From: Enterocloster aldenensis
Lineage (GTDB): Bacteria; Bacillota; Clostridia; Lachnospirales; Lachnospiraceae
Reading direction: 5' to 3'
Length of the DNA stretch: 64,000 nucleotides
Assembly (NCBI RefSeq): GCF_003434055.1
Contig: NZ_QVEX01000008.1
Coordinates: 1 to 64,000 of the forward strand
This document shows positions 8,469 to 16,619 of this stretch, in pieces. The notes beneath the pieces are model-generated. The model searched no databases, had not been told where the DNA came from, and saw nothing but the letters and a program-made list of their open reading frames with translations. Position numbers and translations under genes: made by a program. Within the stretch, counting starts at the first letter, position 1. Every line of letters starts with the position of its first letter.

Positions 8469-10874
8469 TTAAAGGATCTCCTCCAGCGGAAGTCCTTCAA
8501 ACATCTCCAGAATCCCGGGCGTCATCCTGTCTAACAGCAGGATGCCCGAAACATGGAATCCTCCTTCCAATTCCACATCACAGTAGGAGACTGTCCCTGA
8601 AACCTGATGGAACTGGTCCATCGGAAGGAATTCATCTTCCGCCACAGCTTTCATAAGCTGCCCTATATCAGCCGGGTCCGTAATCACCAGATTCCCTTCC
8701 TTTGTATAATAAGGATTCCTTCTCTGCAGATCGGCCAGTTCCTCGCCCTGGGGAAGTCCGCTGCCGGAATCCAGATTGTAGAAAAGGGACTGTACATTCA
8801 TGGTGACTGATCTGATATTGCCGGCGGCAAAATGTTTTCCCGGTTTTGCGCCCTCTCCCTCCAGGATCTGAAGGGTATGTGTGAAGGACGGGTATACGGG
8901 CCAGTACTGGATGAAATCATCCATGCCCATATCCCAGTAACCGCCCCGTCCGCCGGAACGCATCTGCTTCAGGTTCTGATTTATATATTCCTGCACGTCC
9001 TTTGACACAAATGAAATGGCGCCCACAGGTACCTCTTTTATCCGCGTCTGTGTATCCAGGGCCATGAAGTCGGTCTTGTATGCATCCAGCAGTCCTGAGA
9101 TTATCCTGCTGTCCTCCCCGGTATAGACAGATGACCCGGCTTCCCGGTAGATTACCTTTTCCAGGTTCCCCGGCGTCTCGTGAAATACCGGATAAAGCCC
9201 TTCTTTATAAGCAGCTTCCTTATACAGCTCCCCGTAAACATCCATGACATCCGAGAGGGCAATGGTATAGGCGCGCCTTACCCTGCGCCCATTGGCCAGC
9301 TGGTAGCATACGGTCATGCCCGTATAGTACTCCTTGGCTTCCGGATCGGATCCTCCATCCTCCCCGCCGATCTTGGATGCGATGAAAACAGAAGTGGGTC
9401 CGTCAGCTCCCCCGATGTAAGACACACTGCGCGCCTGCGGGACCGCCTTGACAATCCCCAGCCGTTCATCCCTGCCAAGAAGGGCGCTCCTCCTGCCCTC
9501 TTTTGCCAGGGGCATGACCAGGTCCATATCCGTAAGCTTCATATCCTCTTCGATGTTTTCATAGGCAGGTTTATAGTCCAGTTCATACTCCCCCTGGTCA
9601 TTTTGTAACACAGACCGGTTATTCAGCCAGCCGCTGTCTATATCCAGTTCCAGGCTGGCGGACACCACCTCGTCCGCCGCAGGAAGGTAGGAATCATATC
9701 CATACCAGTCATAACGGAAGCTCAGGAACACAAGGACCCCGGCCCCAAGGCAGAGCACCAGCTGCAGCTTCCTGCCAAACAGCTTCTTAAAGTCAAAATG
9801 ATAGATGATTTCCACAATACAGTGGGTAAGGATTGTGAATACCACGGTCCCGAACAGGCCCCACCTCAATCTGCTCTGCATGGCCCAGAAAAACAGCCCT
9901 CCCGCAAGGCCGCAGCCCAGCACAAGAAGGATACGGATAGGAGCCATGGTGCGTTTAAAGGCCATGGCCTTCCCGGCTGACTCAGAAGGCCTGATGCGGT
10001 AGAGCTGCATCCCCAGGAAGAAAAGCGCCAGGACGCCGAATCCGGAACATATGAGCTCCGGCACATGCTTTATGATTTCATCCAGTTTCCAGTCAAGGGC
10101 TGTTATATAGACACTGAATGGGGACAGGTATTTCATCCCCCACATAAAGGGCGAGCCGTCGGAGGTCCATGCGTTCCTGGCCGTTGTCACAAAAAAGATT
10201 TCGCAGTACCCTTCCAGGAGCAGCATCACTGCGGGCAGGAAGAAAAAGAACACGCCGGATGCCAGGATTCCCACCACCATATTGCCGGTCATCATCATGG
10301 CAATCACCACCGCTGCGTACATCAGCAGGAAAAACAGCATGTTTAACGCCAGTCCTCCGGCCATGGCGCCTGCTATGCCCGGGGTACCCACACCGTAAGC
10401 CAGGGCGACACCGAACATAAGGATCAGGTTTATGAGATAGGAAACGCCCACAATGAGGATGCCTCCCATGTACCGCGCACTGTAAATCAGTTCCCTCCTT
10501 ACCGGGATGCTGTGGTAAAAATCAACCTTTTTCCTGTTATGCAGATAGGAAAAACCGGATACCCCCATGACAACCGCGGCAGCCATCATAAGGAACACCA
10601 CCATGCCGTTGCCGAATTCCGCCTGGCTTAAGACCACCTTTGTCTTCAGTTCCAGAAGCTTTTCCTGGTAGACAGCCAGCGGCATGGACGGGTCCTGCAC
10701 AAAATCCCTGTAGCCGTTATATACATAATACTGTGTGTTGGCCGCATCCTCCATGGCAAGGGCCAGACCGATGGGAAGAATGAAGAAAAAGGCCAGGAAA
10801 ACCAGGGCAAAGGCCCATGTGCGCCGCTTGCAGTCCTCCCTCATAAGCTTAGAGAATAAGTTTCCTGATGTCAT
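8469..10874 (-). CDS. ABC-2 type transporter permease (YtrC/D-like)
   Basis: From the ATG at 10874 the protein has 801 residues (MTSGNLFSKLMREDCKRRTW). GGAGGT lies 8 nt upstream, and this start is preferred to the longer frame to 10949. About the first 400 residues hold six or more hydrophobic segments (for example WAFALVFLAFFFILPIGLAL and VVIAMMMTGNMVVGILASGV). The C-terminal 400 residues form a large soluble, probably extracytoplasmic domain rich in charged and aromatic residues. Its first codons overlap the end of the ATPase gene by 26 bp, which implies translational coupling. Together with the ATPase and GntR protein it resembles the acetoin/cell-envelope-stress YtrA-F type exporters. The substrate is unknown. 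Confidence 0.85.
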   Translation of the reverse strand: MTSGNLFSKLMREDCKRRTWAFALVFLAFFFILPIGLALAMEDAANTQYYVYNGYRDFVQDPSMPLAVYQEKLLELKTKVVLSQAEFGNGMVVFLMMAAAVVMGVSGFSYLHNRKKVDFYHSIPVRRELIYSARYMGGILIVGVSYLINLILMFGVALAYGVGTPGIAGAMAGGLALNMLFFLLMYAAVVIAMMMTGNMVVGILASGVFFFFLPAVMLLLEGYCEIFFVTTARNAWTSDGSPFMWGMKYLSPFSVYITALDWKLDEIIKHVPELICSGFGVLALFFLGMQLYRIRPSESAGKAMAFKRTMAPIRILLVLGCGLAGGLFFWAMQSRLRWGLFGTVVFTILTHCIVEIIYHFDFKKLFGRKLQLVLCLGAGVLVFLSFRYDWYGYDSYLPAADEVVSASLELDIDSGWLNNRSVLQNDQGEYELDYKPAYENIEEDMKLTDMDLVMPLAKEGRRSALLGRDERLGIVKAVPQARSVSYIGGADGPTSVFIASKIGGEDGGSDPEAKEYYTGMTVCYQLANGRRVRRAYTIALSDVMDVYGELYKEAAYKEGLYPVFHETPGNLEKVIYREAGSSVYTGEDSRIISGLLDAYKTDFMALDTQTRIKEVPVGAISFVSKDVQEYINQNLKQMRSGGRGGYWDMGMDDFIQYWPVYPSFTHTLQILEGEGAKPGKHFAAGNIRSVTMNVQSLFYNLDSGSGLPQGEELADLQRRNPYYTKEGNLVITDPADIGQLMKAVAEDEFLPMDQFHQVSGTVSYCDVELEGGFHVSGILLLDRMTPGILEMFEGLPLEEIL

Positions 10875-11748
10875 AACCAGCCACCTCCGTTTCACTGATA
10901 AATATCTCCTCCAGGGACAGAGGAATGCATTCATAGAACACCGGGTCATAGGAGGATAGGATGGCCTCCACCTCCTGCCTGCTGCCGCGCACGGTCACGG
11001 TGCACAGCCTTCCGCGCTGCTCAATCCCCACCTTATCAAGGGCCACCAGGTCCTCGGGCTTCATGCCTGGCTGGAGCACGCACTGGACCTTATGGATGTT
11101 AAGCTTCATGTCATCCAGGTCCTTTGACAGAAGGATGCCGCCCTTGTGCAATAGCCCCACATGGTCGCAGATGTCCTCCAGTTCCCTCAGGTTATGGGAT
11201 GCGATGATGGGAGTCAGGTTCCTGTCCTCCATATCCGCTGCAAATATGCTCTTCACGGTCTGGCGCATGACCGGGTCCAGGCCGTCAAAGGTCTCGTCGC
11301 AGAACAGGTAATCCGTGGACGCGCACACGCCGCAGATAACCGATACCTGCTTCTTCATTCCCTTGGAAAATGTATGGATCTTGCGTTTTTCATCCAGCCC
11401 GAAGTTCTTCATAAGCTTGTGGAACCGCTCCTCGTTGAATCCTTCGTATACATGCCTGTAATAATGCATGATTTCCAATGGCGTTGAGTTGTTGAAAAAA
11501 TACTGTTCATCCGAGATATAGAAAAAACGCTTTTTGGCCGGCGTATTCTCAAACACCTCATGTCCGTCTATGGTGATACATCCCTCGTCCGGCTTCAGCA
11601 CGCCGCTGGCCAGCCTGAGGAATGTGGATTTGCCCGCCCCATTGGTGCCAATCAGGCCAAAAACGCTTCCATCCTTTATGGTGGCGCTTATATGGTCCAC
11701 CGCCACTATATCATCAAACCGTTTGGTAAGGTTCACTGCCTCAATCAT
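10849..11748 (-). CDS. ABC transporter ATP-binding protein
   Basis: The 299-residue ATPase powers the permease encoded just downstream. Walker A is GTNGAGKST (34-42), the signature is the degenerate FSKGMKKQ in place of LSGGQ, and Walker B is DYLFCDETFDGLDP. The switch histidine follows in IIASHNLRELED. The last 80 residues form an extra domain beyond the nucleotide-binding fold, as in YtrB/CcmA-like exporters. Its start overlaps the end of the GntR gene by 8 bp. Confidence 0.92.
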   Translation of the reverse strand: MIEAVNLTKRFDDIVAVDHISATIKDGSVFGLIGTNGAGKSTFLRLASGVLKPDEGCITIDGHEVFENTPAKKRFFYISDEQYFFNNSTPLEIMHYYRHVYEGFNEERFHKLMKNFGLDEKRKIHTFSKGMKKQVSVICGVCASTDYLFCDETFDGLDPVMRQTVKSIFAADMEDRNLTPIIASHNLRELEDICDHVGLLHKGGILLSKDLDDMKLNIHKVQCVLQPGMKPEDLVALDKVGIEQRGRLCTVTVRGSRQEVEAILSSYDPVFYECIPLSLEEIFISETEVAGYDIRKLIL

Positions 11749-12169
11749 GCCCGTCTCCCCTTTCTGTCATATGCCCGCAAAATGTCTCTTCCACAAGTCC
11801 TGCCATGCGCCCGCAAAATGTCTCCTCCACAAGCCCTGTCATATCCTCTGCCGTGACGCCGATTTTTATGCCCTCTTCCACAAACGCGGTAAAACGTCCC
11901 TTCCACTCCTTCAGCTTCCCGGCCCTCATGCGGCTGCTGTCAGCCACAAAGCTTCCCTTTCCCTTCACCGAATAAATATATCCCTGGCGTTCCAGTTCAC
12001 CGTAGGCCCGCTGGATCGTGTTGGGATTAATGGACAGGTCCGTGGCCAGGCTGCGCACGGACGGAAGCTGTGCATCCTGCGGAAGCACTCCGTTAAACAT
12101 CATCTCCTGGAGACGTTCCGCCACCTGTTCATATAAAGGTCTCCGGTCCCTGTAATCCAGTACAATCAT
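11741..12169 (-). CDS. GntR family transcriptional regulator, YtrA subfamily
   Basis: The 142-residue repressor has an N-terminal winged helix (YEQVAERLQEMMFNGVLPQ, then SVRSLATDLSINPNTIQRAY) and a short C-terminal dimerisation helix region typical of YtrA regulators, which control adjacent ABC transporters. A 25-bp palindrome upstream is its likely operator. The C terminus holds a direct duplication, LVEETFCGRM then LVEETFCGHM (DNA repeat around 11767-11845). This is unlike the family's usual end and may be a recent tandem duplication. Confidence 0.9.
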   Translation of the reverse strand: MIVLDYRDRRPLYEQVAERLQEMMFNGVLPQDAQLPSVRSLATDLSINPNTIQRAYGELERQGYIYSVKGKGSFVADSSRMRAGKLKEWKGRFTAFVEEGIKIGVTAEDMTGLVEETFCGRMAGLVEETFCGHMTERGDGHD

Positions 12170-12205
12170 GCCTTCCTTCCCCCTTTCTGGAAAATCATTG
12201 TATCG

Positions 12206-12230
12206 ACTGTACTAATTATATTAATACAGT
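12206..12230. promoter_or_regulatory. 25-bp palindrome, likely YtrA-type GntR operator
   Basis: ACTGTAcTAAT and ATTAaTACAGT form an almost perfect inverted repeat 37 bp upstream of the GntR start codon. A TATAAT-like -10 on the minus strand lies inside it, so a bound repressor would block its own operon. It sits in the divergent region shared with lytS, which could also be affected. Confidence 0.7.
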
Positions 12231-12378
12231 CATCCTTGAACATAGATTAACATACCTTAAGATGAAATACAATAAAAGATTTTCTTAAGATTCCCTGTTC
12301 TGCAAATATTTGGTATACTGGAACTGCAATCCAGTATCAGACCATTTATCCATAAATCCATCCATAAGGAGGCCTACC

Positions 12379-14076
12379 ATGTCCAACACCATGTTTTTCA
12401 GCCTGCTTTTAAACATAGGGCTGCTGGTTCTCATCGCCACCATGCTGACCAAGATTCCCGTTGTCCGCAGCATGCTTCTGGGTGAAAACAATCTGATTGG
12501 CAGCCGCGCGGCCCTTGCAGTCATCTTCGGCCTGGTCAGCATTGTCTCCACCTATACAGGGGTACGGGCCCAGGGCGCCATTGTAAATACACGTGTCATC
12601 GGCGTCCTGGCGGCAGGGCTGTTGGGCGGGCCGTACGTGGGGATGGGGGCTGCCATCATCGGCGGCCTGCACCGCTACCTGTTTGATATCGGAGGCTTCA
12701 CAGCTGTTTCCTGCGCCGTGTCCACATTTGTGGAAGGACTGATCGGTTCTGCGTTTTCCCGGCGTTTCAAGGCAGGCAAGATTGACAACACCGGCATCTT
12801 CCTGATCACGGCCCTGGCAGAGGTCTGCCAGATGGTCATCATCCTGATCATCTCAAAGCCATTTCCAGCTGCCCTGGAACTGGTGCGGCTGATTGCATTT
12901 CCCATGATAACCATGAACGCCCTGGGCATGGTTGTATTTATCGGCACCTTCAATATCGTGTTCATGGAGGAGGACAGCCAGTTTGCGGAGAAAATGCGGC
13001 TGGCCCTGGGGATTGTGGAACAGAGCCTGCCCCATCTGAGGAAGGGGCTCTACAGCACAATGGATATGGAGGCGGCCGCTGAAATCATCTACAATTCCAC
13101 CTCCTGCGCAGCCGTAATGATAACGGATACCCAGAAGATATTGGCCATGAAGGGGGAAGCCCGGTACAATGATCTTAAGGGGGAGGCCCTTCTAAAGCCC
13201 ATCCTGGAATCCATCCAAGACCGCAGGACCACCACCTTTACCTGCGCCAGGAAGCCGGACCCGCTGTACCACATACTGAAAAACCACATCATCGTTGCAG
13301 CGCCCCTGATTGAGATGGACAAACCCATCGGCAGCCTGACCATGGTGGTCAGGAAGCACTGGGTCACATCACAGCCCAACCTTAACTTTGCCTCCGAACT
13401 GGCCAGGCTTTTCTCCACCCAGCTGGAGCTTTCCGACCTGGACTACCAGAAACAGCTGCGCCGCAAGGCCGAGTTCAAAGCCCTGCAGTCCCAGGTCAAC
13501 CCGCATTTCCTATACAATGCCTTAAACACCATATCCTGTGTGTGCAGGGAAAACCCGGACAGGGCCAGGGAACTGATCCTCACCCTTTCCGCCTACTACC
13601 GCCAGACCCTTGAGAACGACCAGTACATGCTGAACCTGCACACCGAGCTGTACCATGTATCCAGCTACCTGGAACTGGAACAGGCCCGTTTTGAGGAAAA
13701 GCTGCAGGTAAGCATGGATGTGGAAGACGACCTGAACTGCCTGGTGCCATCCTTCATCCTCCAGCCCCTGGTTGAAAACGCGGTGCGCTACGGCGCTGAT
13801 GCCAAAGGAATGCGCACTGTTTCCATACAGGCCCGGACCATAGATGACCTTGTGGAAATCTCCGTCTCGGACAAGGGTCCGGGAATCCCCAAGGACATGG
13901 TGATCCAGCTGTATTCCGGCGAAGGCAGGGGCGGTGTGGGCTTAAAGAATGTGCACCGCCGCTTAAAAAGCATTTACGGGGAAGACAACGGGCTGAAGAT
14001 AGAGACATCGGCCGCCGGTTCCAGGGTATGGTTCCGTGTACCGCGTTCCGCTGAACAGGATGCGGAAAATAGATGA
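12379..14076 (+). CDS. LytS/BtsS-type sensor histidine kinase
   Basis: From the ATG at 12379 (AAGGAGG 7 nt upstream) the protein has 565 residues. The N-terminal 190 residues contain five to six membrane helices of the 5TM-LYT type (FSLLLNIGLLVLIATMLT onward), followed by a GAF-like sensor region (about 205-350). The His_kinase domain carries the phospho-acceptor in LQSQVNPHFLYNALNTIS, and the HATPase_c domain has VENAVRYG, DKGPGIP and GRGGVGLKN boxes. Homologues such as LytS and BtsS sense membrane potential or extracellular pyruvate. Its partner regulator starts 19 bp downstream, and a CstA carrier follows, so pyruvate or a related acid is a reasonable ligand guess. Confidence 0.9.
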   Translation: MSNTMFFSLLLNIGLLVLIATMLTKIPVVRSMLLGENNLIGSRAALAVIFGLVSIVSTYTGVRAQGAIVNTRVIGVLAAGLLGGPYVGMGAAIIGGLHRYLFDIGGFTAVSCAVSTFVEGLIGSAFSRRFKAGKIDNTGIFLITALAEVCQMVIILIISKPFPAALELVRLIAFPMITMNALGMVVFIGTFNIVFMEEDSQFAEKMRLALGIVEQSLPHLRKGLYSTMDMEAAAEIIYNSTSCAAVMITDTQKILAMKGEARYNDLKGEALLKPILESIQDRRTTTFTCARKPDPLYHILKNHIIVAAPLIEMDKPIGSLTMVVRKHWVTSQPNLNFASELARLFSTQLELSDLDYQKQLRRKAEFKALQSQVNPHFLYNALNTISCVCRENPDRARELILTLSAYYRQTLENDQYMLNLHTELYHVSSYLELEQARFEEKLQVSMDVEDDLNCLVPSFILQPLVENAVRYGADAKGMRTVSIQARTIDDLVEISVSDKGPGIPKDMVIQLYSGEGRGGVGLKNVHRRLKSIYGEDNGLKIETSAAGSRVWFRVPRSAEQDAENR

Positions 14077-14095
14077 ATAAGGGGGATTTCTTACA

Positions 14096-14914
14096 ATGAA
14101 GATTGCTGTGATTGATGACGAGAGGCCGTCAAGAAAAGAGTTGATCCATCAGATTCTGTCCGTTATGCCGGACAGCCTCATTGAGGAGGCGGACAGCGGT
14201 TCCAATGCCCTGGAGCTTATCAGCAGCCGGCCCTTTGACCTGCTGTTCGTGGATATCAACCTCAATGATATGGAAGGAACCACCCTGGCCGCTGCTGCCA
14301 GGCGTATCCTGCCGGATGCCCAGATTGTATTTGCCACCGCCTACTCCCAGTACGCAGTCAGGGCATTTGAACTGGGTGTCAATAATTACATCTTAAAACC
14401 CTTTGACCCGGACCGGGTGCGCAGGGTCCTGGAAAAATGCTGCCACGATTTAAATCTGTCCAAAGGCGCCGCCGCGGTATCCGGCACGGCGGCTGTGCCC
14501 GGTCCGGCGGCGGTATCCGGTCCCGCGGCGGTATCCGGTCCGGCGGCGGTATCCGGTCCCGTGGCAGCCCCTGTCCTGTCCCCGGCCAGGATGGCAATCA
14601 ATGTGAACCGGACCATCGTAATGCTGGACATACCCCAGATTGTCTACATTGAAACCTCGGGCAGGAGCTGCATCATCCATACGGCCACCAGGGACTACAC
14701 GGAAAACCAGCTGTTGGGCGAATATGAAAAACGGCTGGCGCCCCACGGTTTTTTCCGCATCCACAAAAGCTACCTTGTAAATCTGGGTTATATCACGGAA
14801 ATGTTTCCCTGGGCCAATAACAGCCTGGCTGTAAAGATGCAGGGCTTTGAAAAGGAAATCCTGCCCGTTGGAAGGGAGAAGGTGAAAAACCTGCGCCAGC
14901 TGTTAGGTATATAA
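14096..14914 (+). CDS. LytTR-family response regulator
   Basis: The 272-residue regulator has a receiver domain (1-120) with acidic pocket D7/D8, phospho-acceptor Asp53 (FVDIN), Thr81 and Lys101. A linker (125-157) is made of AAVSGP repeats. A LytTR DNA-binding domain (about 165-270) contains INVNRTIVMLDIPQIVYIE and FFRIHKSYLVNL. LytTR proteins bind direct repeats upstream of target promoters. The likely target is the CstA gene 170 bp downstream. The repeated Ala/Val/Ser/Gly/Pro linker is unusual for the family and is built from 18-bp DNA repeats. Confidence 0.92.
   Translation: MKIAVIDDERPSRKELIHQILSVMPDSLIEEADSGSNALELISSRPFDLLFVDINLNDMEGTTLAAAARRILPDAQIVFATAYSQYAVRAFELGVNNYILKPFDPDRVRRVLEKCCHDLNLSKGAAAVSGTAAVPGPAAVSGPAAVSGPAAVSGPVAAPVLSPARMAINVNRTIVMLDIPQIVYIETSGRSCIIHTATRDYTENQLLGEYEKRLAPHGFFRIHKSYLVNLGYITEMFPWANNSLAVKMQGFEKEILPVGREKVKNLRQLLGI
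14468..14566 (+). repeat. 18-bp in-frame repeats encoding AAVSGP in the LytTR regulator
   Basis: About five copies of an 18-bp unit (GCGGCGGTATCCGGTCCC and variants) encode the interdomain linker, residues 125-157. The unit is a multiple of three, so loss or gain would change linker length without breaking the frame. Confidence 0.85.
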
Positions 14915-15016
14915 TTTCCGGTCCGCCGGCCCCCTGCCGTCCCGTAACAGGGCTACGTTAATGAACATTTTCCTGCCGTTTGTGCATCTGATAATGCATT
15001 TTATGCAAAAAACCTA

Positions 15017-15041
15017 CCATTTTAACAGTATTTTAGTACAA
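15017..15041 (+). promoter_or_regulatory. Candidate LytTR-activated promoter of the cstA gene
   Basis: Two direct repeats, CCATTTTA (15017-15024) and GTATTTTA (15028-15035), are spaced 11 bp apart, one helical turn. They are followed by a TACAAT -10-like box (15036-15041) with no recognisable -35. This is the layout expected for a promoter that needs a LytTR activator. It is a proposal from spacing alone. Confidence 0.4.
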
Positions 15042-15087
15042 TAAGTACAGAAAGACAAATCATTAATACATAACAGGAGGTAGGTTT

Positions 15088-16527
15088 ATGATTAGTTTCT
15101 TTGTATGTCTGGCACTCTTAATCGGGGGATTCACAGTGTACAGCAAGATTGCGGAAAAGGTCTTTGGTCCGGATGACCGCAAGACACCTGCCCTTGCCAT
15201 GACGGATGGCAGTGATTACGTCCCAATGGGCACGCCGCGCATCTTCTTAATCCAGCTTCTCAACATTGCCGGCCTGGGGCCAATCTTCGGCGCACTGGCA
15301 GGCGCGTGCTGGGGACCCAGCGTATTTCTGTGGATTACCTTCGGAACCCTGCTGGGCGGCGGCGTCCACGATTATATGGTGGGCATGATGTCCATGCGCC
15401 ACAAAGGCGCCAGCGTTTCAGAGCTCACCGGGACCTATCTTGGCAGCGCCATGAAACAGGTCATGCGTGTATTCTCCGTTGTACTTCTGGTTCTGGTCGG
15501 CGTCAGCTTCTCCACCGGACCGGCCAATCTTCTGGCCATGCTCACACCCAATGTTCTGGATACCAGGTTCTGGCTGGCCGTTGTACTGATTTATTACTTC
15601 ATCGCAACCTTTGTGCCCATTGACAAATTAATCGGCAAGGTTTACCCGTTCTTTGGGATATGCCTGATTGTCATGGCCCTTGGGGTTGGCGGGGCCATCC
15701 TGTTAGGCGGATACTATATACCTGAAATCACCCTGGAAAACCTGCACCCGGCCAATACGCCCATCTGGCCAACCATGTTCATCTCCGTTGCCTGCGGCGC
15801 CATCTCGGGCTTCCACGCAACCCAGTCCCCTCTCATGGCCCGCTGTCTTACCAATGAAAAGGACGGCCGCCGGGTGTTCTACGGAGCCATGGTGGCAGAA
15901 GGCATCATTGCACTTATCTGGGCAGCGGCAGGCGTTGCGTTCTACAATGGCACGGGCGGTCTTCTCACAGCCCTTGGCAATGGACAGTCCAGCGTTGTAT
16001 ACGAAATCTGCTTCACCCTTTTAGGACCCGTAGGCGCAGTGATTGCCATGATCGGCGTTATCGCATGCCCCATTTCTTCTGCCGATACCGCTTACAGAAG
16101 CGCAAGGCTCACCCTGGCAGACTGGTTCAAGTTTGACCAGAAGCCTGTCAGGAACCGCCTGATGCTCACGGTTCCCCTGCTGGCAGTGGGTTCCGTACTG
16201 ACCCAGATTGATGTGCAGATAATCTGGAGATACTTCTCCTGGAGCAACCAGACCCTGGCCATGATTGCGCTGTGGTCCGCAAGCGTATACCTGTTCCGCA
16301 AAAAACGCTTTTACTGGCTTACGGCCCTTCCTGCAACCTTCATGTCAGCCGTATCCTGTACATACATCCTGATTGCCAAGGAAGGCTTCCAGCTCCCCAC
16401 ATCCTTCGCATACCCTGCCGGAATCATCTTCGCCGCCGTCTGCCTTGGCACCTTCGTGTTCACCTGCGTCCTGGGCAAGGGCAAAAATGCAGAAGCAGGC
16501 ACAGCCGAAGAGGCATATTCCGTGTAA
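15088..16527 (+). CDS. cstA: CstA-family carbon starvation / pyruvate transporter
   Basis: The 479-residue membrane protein belongs to the CstA family (PF02554), whose characterised members CstA and BtsT import pyruvate or peptides. It has about 13 hydrophobic segments. Family landmarks are DGSDYVPMGTPRIFLIQLLN near residue 45, IFGALAGACWGPSVFLWI, GGGVHDYMVGMMSMRHKG and SGFHATQSPLMARCL. It is shorter than E. coli CstA (about 700) but normal for the short Gram-positive form. AGGAGG lies 8 nt before the ATG. The neighbouring LytS/LytTR pair mirrors E. coli BtsSR-BtsT, where the two-component system induces the carrier. Confidence 0.9.
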   Translation: MISFFVCLALLIGGFTVYSKIAEKVFGPDDRKTPALAMTDGSDYVPMGTPRIFLIQLLNIAGLGPIFGALAGACWGPSVFLWITFGTLLGGGVHDYMVGMMSMRHKGASVSELTGTYLGSAMKQVMRVFSVVLLVLVGVSFSTGPANLLAMLTPNVLDTRFWLAVVLIYYFIATFVPIDKLIGKVYPFFGICLIVMALGVGGAILLGGYYIPEITLENLHPANTPIWPTMFISVACGAISGFHATQSPLMARCLTNEKDGRRVFYGAMVAEGIIALIWAAAGVAFYNGTGGLLTALGNGQSSVVYEICFTLLGPVGAVIAMIGVIACPISSADTAYRSARLTLADWFKFDQKPVRNRLMLTVPLLAVGSVLTQIDVQIIWRYFSWSNQTLAMIALWSASVYLFRKKRFYWLTALPATFMSAVSCTYILIAKEGFQLPTSFAYPAGIIFAAVCLGTFVFTCVLGKGKNAEAGTAEEAYSV

Positions 16528-16548
16528 ACGGCCAATTGGATATAAAGT

Positions 16549-16600
16549 AAAAAAGAGGGGCGGCTTCTTAAGGTTATCAGGACCTTTGAGGCTGCCCCTG
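16549..16600 (-). terminator. Terminator of the OLD-family gene
   Basis: On the minus strand GGCAGC and GCCGCCCC arms enclose an inner AAGGT-AACCTT hairpin and are followed by TCTTTTTTAC, an intrinsic terminator. It lies 20 bp past the stop at 16620 and may also act on cstA from the other side. Confidence 0.7.
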
Positions 16601-16619
16601 CCTGCCGCACCGGTGTCCT

